Below, in pieces: positions 1 through 5,171 of a DNA stretch of 5,171 bases (position 1 is the stretch's first letter; each line of letters starts with the position of its first letter). Below the pieces are notes generated by a model. It was not told the DNA's origin and ran no database searches. It worked only from the letters and a program-made list of their open reading frames with translations. The position numbers and the translations under genes are program-made. Source of the stretch: Candidatus Margulisiibacteriota bacterium. GTDB lineage: Bacteria > Margulisbacteria > WOR-1 > O2-12-FULL-45-9 > XYB2-FULL-48-7. The stretch spans positions 1-5,171 of the forward strand of contig JAQUOB010000103.1 in the NCBI GenBank assembly GCA_028717325.1, written 5' to 3'.

Positions 1-1357
1 CCGCGCCGGCTCCCCCTTGGAAAACGTTATGCTCCTTATTCTGGCCGTTGACGCTGGCTATGGCGTGAAGCGGGAAAAATAATTCCCAGCGTTTGTCCGG
101 CCCAAAGTTTACCTTCGGGCGGGCCGCGGCGACAACGGGCAGCTGGTAAACGTTCGGTTCGGGAGAAACTTGAATATTGGGCAGGAGCTTTAACTGCAGT
201 TCGTGCCGCTCATACCAGGTCTTTTCATTGCTCTGCTTTTTACCGATGAGGCCAAGCGGGGCGCTGGCCAGCTCTTTCTTGGAGCCGTCTAACATGACCA
301 CTCTGGCTCCCCGATAGACATTGGCCGCGGGAGCGGCCGAAAGCTCGGCATTATCAAATTTTTCCTGCTCAATTATCGTATCCACCCAGAATTTTTCGCC
401 CGGTTTGATCGCCGGGGCATTAAATTCCTTGATGACGTTGTTCTTTTCGTCCACGATCCCGATCTTTCTGACCGTTCTGAGCAGCGCGGGATCGGCATCT
501 TTAGACGGCGTGATAAAGATCGTTTCGGGGCTGCCGACCTTGATGGCCGAGGGCTCGGTGGTCATAGCAATGGCGAAACTTATCACTTTCAACGGCACCT
601 GGGCAACCAGCTCCGCATGGCTGATATACGGTTCGGGTGGAATAATATTGAGAACTAATTGGCCGCCCGGCGTTTTGGCGTCGGCGATGATCCTAAACGA
701 GATTTCGTCTTTGGCTCGGTTAACGGTTACCGAATCAATTTTAATCTGATATCCTAAGCGGTCAGTTGGGACTATGGTCGAACCTTCAATGAAATCGGCC
801 CCCTTAAGCGTGACTTGCTTGGTTTCTCCAGCCTTGATCTCAACTGAGTCGGTAACTGACGGCGCCTTGATCTCTTCGTAGCCACAGCTTGCGGCAAAAA
901 CACGTTTGACGGTAGTGGTATATTCCGTCCTTTGTTCGCTGGTTAACTGGCCAAGATGAGAAGAGATTTTATTATTTCCTCTATTCTCGACATAGGATTT
1001 AATCCTGTCAAGACGAGTTGTCGGCCAGCCTTTTTCCGTGAATTTTTGTTTCGCGCGTTCGACGATATCCAAAATAGAAGGTCGAAGCGGCTTTTGAGTG
1101 ATAGGTATTTGAGCGCAGCGCTCCCTGAAAACTTCTACGCGGGCTTCACTATAGGCCTCTTTTTGCGGAGCTGTTAGACCATCTATCTCCTTGCTGATTA
1201 TTGGATTCCCTTCCTCTTCAGCAAACGTACCGATGTTCGTTAATTCAGAAGTGTCCCACTGATTAGTTTCAAATCTAGTTTTTGCTTCGCCAACAATTTT
1301 CCCCAGTGGGGGGCGAATGCCTACGGCCCCTGTTTTAAGCCAAACTGATCCATCCAT
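1..1357 (-). CDS. Repeat protein 4: tandem 63-residue module plus beta-rich domains, C-terminus cut by window edge
   Basis: No family recognised. The frame is open from the ATG at 1357 to the left edge (452 codons, no stop), so the C-terminus is missing. Residues 19-81 and 96-158 are two ungapped copies of one mostly helical module, about 33% identical (21 of 63 by eye). Shared positions include IV-x-x-AK, F, W-x-T, L, GN, IS, LT-x-x-Q, Y, VF and a closing Cys (C81, C158). A beta-rich Ig/IPT-like domain follows (about 166-240), then further beta-rich sequence. Lipoprotein 3 has the same module-then-Ig order, so the two genes are probably duplicates in part. Unlike its neighbours this protein begins MDGSVWLKTG, with no signal peptide or lipobox, so its location is uncertain. 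The start is supported by AAGGAG and by an in-frame TAA nine codons upstream, which is the stop of lipoprotein 3. The gene lies 24 nt downstream in the same apparent operon. Confidence 0.88.
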   Translation of the reverse strand, partial: MDGSVWLKTGAVGIRPPLGKIVGEAKTRFETNQWDTSELTNIGTFAEEEGNPIISKEIDGLTAPQKEAYSEARVEVFRERCAQIPITQKPLRPSILDIVERAKQKFTEKGWPTTRLDRIKSYVENRGNNKISSHLGQLTSEQRTEYTTTVKRVFAASCGYEEIKAPSVTDSVEIKAGETKQVTLKGADFIEGSTIVPTDRLGYQIKIDSVTVNRAKDEISFRIIADAKTPGGQLVLNIIPPEPYISHAELVAQVPLKVISFAIAMTTEPSAIKVGSPETIFITPSKDADPALLRTVRKIGIVDEKNNVIKEFNAPAIKPGEKFWVDTIIEQEKFDNAELSAAPAANVYRGARVVMLDGSKKELASAPLGLIGKKQSNEKTWYERHELQLKLLPNIQVSPEPNVYQLPVVAAARPKVNFGPDKRWELFFPLHAIASVNGQNKEHNVFQGGAGA

Positions 1358-1366
1358 TTTATTTCT

Positions 1367-1372
1367 CTCCTT
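1367..1372 (-). promoter_or_regulatory. Ribosome binding site of repeat protein 4
   Basis: AAGGAG on the minus strand lies 9 nt before the ATG at 1357, within the 24-nt gap after lipoprotein 3. It supports an independent start for the downstream gene even though the two genes are in the same frame. Confidence 0.75.
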
Positions 1373-1381
1373 CGGTGGTAA

Positions 1382-2509
1382 TTATAAACAATCTTCCGGA
1401 TGTTCCTTGCAATGACCCGATTTTGGCGGTGGCGGTGTTTTTTCCGTTGCCGTCGGAGGCGGCGGCGTTTTTTCTGTCGCCGTTGGGGGTGGCGGTGTTT
1501 TTTCCGTCGCCGTAGCTGTCGGCGGCGTTTTGGCCGTGGTTGAAGCCGTGGGGGCCGACGGGCCGACCACTCTGATGACATCCTTTTTGTCGATCGGTTG
1601 TTTTTTGTCCGGAGCATCGTTATAGTTCAGGGTAATGGTCTTGGTCCCCGGCACGGCGTTGCTATCCGGCCTAACCTTGAGGGTAACCAGAGTGTTATTG
1701 CTGACATCTGTTCCATCGATCGGCGAGCACTTGGCGGCCTGATCGCAGTATTTGACTTCGGAAATTGTAACGCCGACATTGGACACCGGCTCGATGCCGA
1801 ATTTGGCCTTGTCCGGGTAAGCGCTTAAGAGATTGTTTGAGACGACCAGCGTGATATCCTTTTCTACGTTGAGGTCAACCGGCACGGGAGCCGTCGGCCG
1901 TATGATCTTGTAGGCAACCGCCGCCGGCTGTTGGCCCGAAGCTTTGACGACGCCGGCCGCTGCCATGGCGTTATCGATCTCATCTTTGCTGACTTTTAGA
2001 TCGATCTGGGACGGAAATTGGCCAACGGTCTTTTCCCATTTGGCCTCGCGAGACGAACAATAATCGGCATATTCACTTTTTTGCTTATCACTAAGCTTAT
2101 CCAATAGATTGTCGCTGCCGATCTTTCCCGCCAGGTAATTGATAGCGACAAGTTGTTTGACCGTGGGCAGGCTGGTAAATTTATCCCCTTGTTCTCTCTC
2201 CAGGACAATTCGGGCCAGGGTCACCGACAGAGTTTGCCCGGATTTTAATGTATCTGCCAGTTTTAGTTCCTTGAGGGGTTCCGAACCGTTGCAGCGCTCG
2301 CGACCGAGAGAATTCTTGTCTTCGATGAGCGGCAAAAGCTCGCGGTCATATACTAATATGGTTTTCGCATCGCCTTGTTTGACGATCGGTGTCTTGGAGC
2401 ACTGACAGCCGCCGGCCGCCAGCCCCACGACCCCTAAGCCCAGGGCAAAGCCCGCCGCACGCAAATTCCTTGATAACGATAACCTTAAACCAACTCTTTC
2501 TAATGCCAT
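1382..2509 (-). CDS. Lipoprotein 3: helical module, Ig-like domain, Thr/Pro repeat linker, two-Cys tail
   Basis: No family recognised. The 375-residue product has a signal sequence rich in Gly/Leu/Val (about 18-34) ending in AAGGC, so Cys35 is the probable lipid site, although Ala at -3 is a weak lipobox residue. Residues about 101-151 resemble the repeat module of the next gene product (IV-x-ER, KFT, PT, then L-S/T-x-x-Q-K/R-x-EY). A beta-rich domain (about 208-315) looks like an Ig/IPT-type fold and has C255 and C261, which could form a disulfide. It is followed by three perfect copies of the decapeptide TATEKTPPPP (333-362) and the tail HCKEHPEDCL. The start is set by AGGAGG. The gap before it is 65 nt and the next gene begins 24 nt after its TAA. 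A linker this rich in Pro/Thr suggests an extended stalk between a folded domain and the tail; that role is inferred. Confidence 0.87.
   Translation of the reverse strand: MALERVGLRLSLSRNLRAAGFALGLGVVGLAAGGCQCSKTPIVKQGDAKTILVYDRELLPLIEDKNSLGRERCNGSEPLKELKLADTLKSGQTLSVTLARIVLEREQGDKFTSLPTVKQLVAINYLAGKIGSDNLLDKLSDKQKSEYADYCSSREAKWEKTVGQFPSQIDLKVSKDEIDNAMAAAGVVKASGQQPAAVAYKIIRPTAPVPVDLNVEKDITLVVSNNLLSAYPDKAKFGIEPVSNVGVTISEVKYCDQAAKCSPIDGTDVSNNTLVTLKVRPDSNAVPGTKTITLNYNDAPDKKQPIDKKDVIRVVGPSAPTASTTAKTPPTATATEKTPPPPTATEKTPPPPTATEKTPPPPKSGHCKEHPEDCL
1424..1513 (-). repeat. Three tandem 30-bp repeats encoding TATEKTPPPP
   Basis: Units at 1424-1453, 1454-1483 and 1484-1513 encode the same ten residues without any amino-acid change but differ at several bases, mainly third codon positions. 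A degenerate partial unit (KTPPTA) lies just upstream in the gene. This is a minisatellite-like stretch in a lipoprotein stalk, a type of sequence that can vary in copy number between strains. Confidence 0.9.
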
Positions 2510-2517
2510 TTCATACT

Positions 2518-2523
2518 CCTCCT
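2518..2523 (-). promoter_or_regulatory. Ribosome binding site of lipoprotein 3
   Basis: AGGAGG on the minus strand, 8 nt before the ATG at 2509, is a near-consensus Shine-Dalgarno and the strongest in the window. It fixes the start. The nearby ATG at 2514 is out of frame and too close to the site. Confidence 0.8.
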
Positions 2524-2574
2524 ATTTCTCTCCCATATTATTATCGACAGAATCCGGCAATAATTTCACTCTTT

Positions 2575-3228
2575 TTAAAAATTGCATTTCTCGCTTGGGT
2601 CGTTGGGGGCACATCTTTGTTTTTTTGTTGTTGTTGTAGCTGGAGACGTGGCCGTAGTGGAAGCCGTTGCAGTTGGTGGCGGAGGCGTTTTGGTTACGGT
2701 TGAAGCCGTAGGAACTAGGATCGGTTTGTTTTCAACAAGAAAAGGCGGCAATTCGCCCAGAAATAAAATATGGCTTGGTAAAGAGCCGATGGTGTAATAG
2801 ATCCTGACTTGATAGTAGTTAGACATATATTTATCAATGAGGACATTCGCAGTCAGGATATTGCTTTGTGAATTATATTCGGCTTGAAAAACCGGCCCAG
2901 TCATTATGCTGTCATTTTCATATTGGATCACAAGAAAGTAGCGCGCATCTTTTGGGGGTTGAGCTTCGGACGGCAAATTAATTTCAATCTTCTTAAATAC
3001 GCCTAATTGAACTTTGCTCAAAGTTGTGAGGTTGACTATAGGAAAAAGCTCTTTCAGGTTGCATGGCGTAACCACAGCAGGCGAGGTGCTGGCAGAAGCT
3101 GATGGGGCCGGCATCGCGGCGGACTTATTCCCGGAAGAACAGCGGTTGGCGCCATAAGCCGCGCCGAAGCAGACCGCGCCCATTCCGACCAATGTAACCA
3201 AATTCATTCTACTAACTTTTGTATTCAT
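2575..3228 (-). CDS. Exported protein 2, paralogue of lipoprotein 1
   Basis: No family recognised. The 217-residue product starts with a hydrophobic segment (about 8-27), then a Ser/Ala/Pro linker (about 36-55), a beta-rich domain (about 65-165), a Thr/Pro linker with KTPPPPTATAST (180-191), and the tail CAPNDPSEKCNF. The beta domain matches that of lipoprotein 1, and the linker matches that of lipoprotein 3. Cys20 and Cys30 are preceded by Val and Arg, so neither forms a normal lipobox; the segment may be an uncleaved anchor or be cut by signal peptidase I near AAYGA. I chose the ATG at 3228 because the open frame further upstream overlaps lipoprotein 1 by 108 nt and encodes unlikely Pro/Arg/Lys-rich sequence. 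No Shine-Dalgarno is evident in the A/T-rich leader, so coupling to the upstream stop 31 nt away is plausible. A second ATG at 3207 is the main alternative start. Confidence 0.8.
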   Translation of the reverse strand: MNTKVSRMNLVTLVGMGAVCFGAAYGANRCSSGNKSAAMPAPSASASTSPAVVTPCNLKELFPIVNLTTLSKVQLGVFKKIEINLPSEAQPPKDARYFLVIQYENDSIMTGPVFQAEYNSQSNILTANVLIDKYMSNYYQVRIYYTIGSLPSHILFLGELPPFLVENKPILVPTASTVTKTPPPPTATASTTATSPATTTTKKQRCAPNDPSEKCNF

Positions 3229-3259
3229 ATTATTTATTTTATTAATCGGGATCGGCCTT

Positions 3260-4165
3260 TTATAAACAATCCTCCGGGTGCTCACTGCAATGAGTTTTCT
3301 TGGCCGGTGCAGTTGTTGTAGTGGGTTTGGTTTCGGGCTTTTGGGCCGGTTTGTCGGCCGGGGCGGCAAAAAGATTGTGCCGCTCCGTTAACAGGTAATA
3401 GCCGAGGTCAGAATGCCAATAAAAAATTCTGACGTTGTAATCTTTTAACTGCTCTTTATCAAGTTTGACTTCAGAAGTCATAACATCGTCTTTAAACGTG
3501 GCAGGGAATAAAGGAGATCTGACCCAGGTCTCGTTCTTCCCTTTTTGCACCTTTGAGTGGAACATGATGAAATAACTTAAATTTTGATCGAAAGGAATGG
3601 GTTTGTGCGCCACTTCTGCGGGCTGAATTATTATGGATATTTTGGAAGGTTTGCCCGGCACTATTTTGCTTCCTGCGCCTACCCCGACGCGAATAGGTGA
3701 TGTATTAATTTTGGATAATTCAGCGTCTAATTCAACCGGACGCGAAGAATAAATCCTAAGTGCATCAGGAAGATCATCGCAAATGGTTTTGTTTGCAATC
3801 GCTTCCCTGACTTGCGCGATCCTGAACTCTTCATAGTAAGGTGACAACCTCCAGCCAGATGCATTAAGGATTCTTTTTGCCTCTTTTTCGCCATCAAGGG
3901 GGGTGCAGGGGTAACATCCTGCAGGGGCAGGGGGATAGCATTTTTCATTGCCGGCAGAAGCCGAAGCAGTTGGGGTGGCTTCTGACGCAACTGGTGCCAA
4001 AGCAGAAGACGAAGCGGGCGACGGGGTCGCGGGGGCGCCCATTTCCGCCCCACAGCCCATCAGGGCGGCGGCGCCAATATAGGTTGCCGCTTTCCTTAAC
4101 GTCAAGGGACGGCTTATTCTTGCTTTCATCATTTCTGCTTGCACCGGTCTCACTCTAACGCTCAT
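3260..4165 (-). CDS. Lipoprotein 1: Cys-rich exported protein with C-terminal two-Cys tail
   Basis: No family recognised. The 301-residue product has a basic N-region, a hydrophobic stretch and a lipobox LMGC with Cys38 as the likely lipidated residue, so it should be membrane-anchored outside the cytoplasm. An Ala/Ser/Pro/Thr-rich linker (about 44-72) follows, then a Cys cluster (C76, C84, C87), a mostly helical part (about 90-150, C129), and a beta-rich domain (about 158-268). A Thr/Pro/Lys linker (270-290) leads to the tail HCSEHPEDCL. Residues 198-249 match 97-145 of the next gene product (YF, P-hydrophobic-F-x-A, DK, Y-x-VRI-aromatic-Y), showing paralogy. The start at 4165 is chosen for its AGGAG; starting at Met12 or Met13 would give a more typical short signal peptide and remains possible. 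It begins 154 nt after the kinase stop and ends 31 nt before the next gene. Confidence 0.85.
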   Translation of the reverse strand: MSVRVRPVQAEMMKARISRPLTLRKAATYIGAAALMGCGAEMGAPATPSPASSSALAPVASEATPTASASAGNEKCYPPAPAGCYPCTPLDGEKEAKRILNASGWRLSPYYEEFRIAQVREAIANKTICDDLPDALRIYSSRPVELDAELSKINTSPIRVGVGAGSKIVPGKPSKISIIIQPAEVAHKPIPFDQNLSYFIMFHSKVQKGKNETWVRSPLFPATFKDDVMTSEVKLDKEQLKDYNVRIFYWHSDLGYYLLTERHNLFAAPADKPAQKPETKPTTTTAPAKKTHCSEHPEDCL

Positions 4166-4169
4166 ATTT

Positions 4170-4174
4170 CTCCT
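4170..4174 (-). promoter_or_regulatory. Ribosome binding site of lipoprotein 1
   Basis: AGGAG on the minus strand lies only 4 nt before the ATG at 4165. The spacing is short, but it is the best Shine-Dalgarno near any candidate start and supports this Met over the two Mets 11 and 12 codons downstream. It lies 6 nt beyond the base of hairpin 1, so that hairpin could influence ribosome access. Confidence 0.65.
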
Positions 4175-4180
4175 ATTCTC

Positions 4181-4265
4181 GGAAACCTGAGACTGAACGT
4201 CTCGGTTTCCTCACTTTTTCTTCTTGGTTTGGAAACCGCGAAGTTTATTCGCAGGTTTCCAAACC
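4181..4265. repeat. Pair of related hairpins in inverted orientation (REPIN/MITE-like) in the kinase-lipoprotein gap
   Basis: The 154-nt gap 4166-4319 contains two palindromes. Hairpin 1 (4181-4210) has arms GGAAACC/GGTTTCC, a 5-bp inner stem GAGAC/GTCTC, a 5-nt loop and one bulged base (4188). Hairpin 2 (4226-4265) has arms GGTTTGGAAACC/GGTTTCCAAACC, inner stem GCGAA/TTCGC, loop GTTTA and one bulged A (4253). Read on opposite strands both fit one plan: GGAAACC, five paired bases, loop GTTYA, five paired bases, bulged A, GGTTTCC. Two inner pairs differ by compensatory changes, so the structure itself seems conserved. On the minus strand no T-run follows either hairpin, so neither looks like an intrinsic terminator for the kinase gene. 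Roles as a mobile palindrome, mRNA processing site or 5'-UTR structure are inference. Confidence 0.8.
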
Positions 4266-4319
4266 GTCATTCGGATCCCATCCTTTTATATTTCGACGGC
4301 TCTTCCGGGAAATTTCAAT

Positions 4320-5171
4320 TTATTTGGTTTTTTTCGTAAATTTAGCGATGACCGCTTCGAGCTCGTCGTTAAATTCTTGATAGGACTGGAACCGGTCGTT
4401 CGGCTCCATTTGCAGCGCTTTTGAAACACTATTCCAAAACTCGTCGGGCACGCGATGCTTAAGTTGCCCGAACTCCCGGTTTTTGATCCGCTCGGGCAGG
4501 GCTTTGACTTGGTCAAGATAGGCCTTAAAATCCTGCTGATTTTCCCCAAGATCGATCGGGTCTTTACCGGTCAAAAGATAACAATATATGAGCCCCAGAA
4601 CAAAGATGTCCGAGCGCTGGTCGGCAATTTTGGAGCCGTTGAAGATGATCTCCGGGGCGCAGTATTCGGGGGTGGCGGTGATCACGCCGGTCCGGGTCTT
4701 TTGGCTGTCCGGCACTTTGACGAGGCCGAAATCGGCCACTTTTACCTTGATGATCGTCTTGCCGTCCGCGTCCCGTTCTATGAAAATATTTTCCGGCTTA
4801 AGATCGCGGTGGGCGTATTTGGCGGCCGGGTTGCCCGCCGCGTATTCATTGCCGAAGGCGATCAGTCCCCGGAGTATCCTTAAGATTATATTGGCGGCAG
4901 CCAGGGGCTTGGCCTGTTCTTTTTCTTCAATAAAGTTGCGCAGGGTCTCCGGCACGTATTCCATAAAGTAATATTCGGGGACGCGGTTCGGCTCCCGGTC
5001 GATTATTCCGACCACGTTTTTGTGGTGGACCCTTTCCATGGTATTGACCTCTTCAACGAACCTCAAGGTCATTTCTCTGGCCTCTTCCGGCCGGAAGCCC
5101 GAAATGTCGATCATGACCTTTAAAACACATTGATAGTCCTCCGGGTCGATGGCCAGATAGACCTTTGACAT
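4320..5171 (-). CDS. Hanks-type serine/threonine protein kinase, N-terminus cut by window edge
   Basis: A protein kinase that would transfer phosphate from ATP to Ser/Thr of unknown targets, probably in the cytoplasm. The 283 visible residues carry most of the catalytic core: end of the glycine-rich loop (MSKVYLA, 1-7), ATP-binding Lys18 (VLKVM), likely helix-C Glu41, catalytic loop HRDLKPEN (121-128), ADFG (146-149), the APE motif (TPEYCAPE, 167-174) and the RSDIFVLG segment (186-193). The first visible Met matches the Met of the usual GGMSxVY loop, so it is internal and the true start lies beyond base 5171. The protein ends soon after the kinase fold (TAA at 4320-4322). I see no C-terminal membrane segment, PASTA, TPR or WD40 domain, so this end is soluble. 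All visible key residues are intact, so it is probably active. Whether it belongs to the same operon as the genes that follow is unclear because of the 154-nt gap. Confidence 0.95.
   Translation of the reverse strand: MSKVYLAIDPEDYQCVLKVMIDISGFRPEEAREMTLRFVEEVNTMERVHHKNVVGIIDREPNRVPEYYFMEYVPETLRNFIEEKEQAKPLAAANIILRILRGLIAFGNEYAAGNPAAKYAHRDLKPENIFIERDADGKTIIKVKVADFGLVKVPDSQKTRTGVITATPEYCAPEIIFNGSKIADQRSDIFVLGLIYCYLLTGKDPIDLGENQQDFKAYLDQVKALPERIKNREFGQLKHRVPDEFWNSVSKALQMEPNDRFQSYQEFNDELEAVIAKFTKKTK

Noticed and set aside
321..749. 142-residue open frame on the plus strand
   Set aside because: It is antisense to protein 4, has no clear ribosome site, and that gene's module and beta-domain similarity to lipoprotein 3 shows which strand codes.
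1424..1513. A-run AAAAAAC in each linker repeat as a programmed -1 frameshift site
   Set aside because: The gene reads GAA AAA ACA there, so the run is in the wrong register for the A-AAA-AAC slippery pattern, and the shifted frame gives only Arg-rich sequence.
1321..1617. Arg-rich 98-residue open frame on the minus strand
   Set aside because: It is an alternate frame of the Thr/Pro repeat region of lipoprotein 3 running into the start of protein 4; its Arg/Lys/His runs arise from the Pro and Thr codons.
4181..4225. Hairpin 1 plus the T-rich stretch TCACTTTTTCTTCTT as an intrinsic terminator
   Set aside because: The T-rich stretch follows the hairpin only on the plus strand, where no gene ends; on the minus strand the hairpin is followed by GAGAATAGGAG.
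4181..4265. Integron attC site or CRISPR repeats
   Set aside because: The arm ends do not fit the attC core pattern (RYYYAAC/GTTRRRY), and two inverted palindromes without equal spacers are not a CRISPR array.
4285..4318. Possible promoter before lipoprotein 1 (TTGAAA and TATAAA on the minus strand)
   Set aside because: The two boxes are 22 nt apart, beyond the usual 16-18, and A/T-rich matches of this kind are common by chance.
4286..4549. 87-residue minus-strand open frame at the kinase end
   Set aside because: It overlaps the kinase C-terminal lobe in another frame and has no recognisable content.
4455..4971. Overlapping plus-strand open frames of 142 and 127 residues
   Set aside because: Both are antisense to the kinase catalytic core, whose motifs are intact on the minus strand.

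Overview
The window holds five genes, all read from the minus strand, so the reading order runs from high to low coordinates. In order they are: the 3' part of a Hanks-type serine/threonine protein kinase gene (cut by the right edge), three genes for exported envelope proteins (two with a lipobox, one less clear), and a large repeat-containing gene that runs off the left edge. None of the four genes after the kinase resembles a family I can name. The last one (positions 1-1357) has its start but not its stop inside the window.

The host looks like a bacterium of intermediate GC with lipid-anchored surface proteins, Ala/Ser/Pro/Thr-rich linkers and eukaryote-like kinases. That style is common in Myxococcota and also occurs in several uncultured diderm lineages. 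The sequence does not settle the taxon.

Layout: kinase end (5171-4320); a 154-nt gap with two related hairpins in opposite orientation (4181-4265); lipoprotein 1 (4165-3260); exported protein 2 (3228-2575); lipoprotein 3 (2509-1382); repeat protein 4 (1357 to the edge). The last four genes are separated by 31, 65 and 24 nt and are probably co-transcribed. Whether the kinase shares that transcript depends on what the hairpin pair does.

The cluster seems to have grown by duplication. Proteins 1 and 2 share a beta-rich domain. Proteins 3 and 4 share a helical repeat module followed by an Ig-like beta domain. Proteins 1, 2 and 3 all end in a Thr/Pro-rich linker plus a short tail with two cysteines, and the tail is nearly identical in 1 and 3 (C-x-EHPEDCL). 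The most notable points are this tail, the tandem 63-residue module, and the covarying inverted hairpin pair. A working inference is a kinase-associated set of surface or periplasmic proteins of unknown job.
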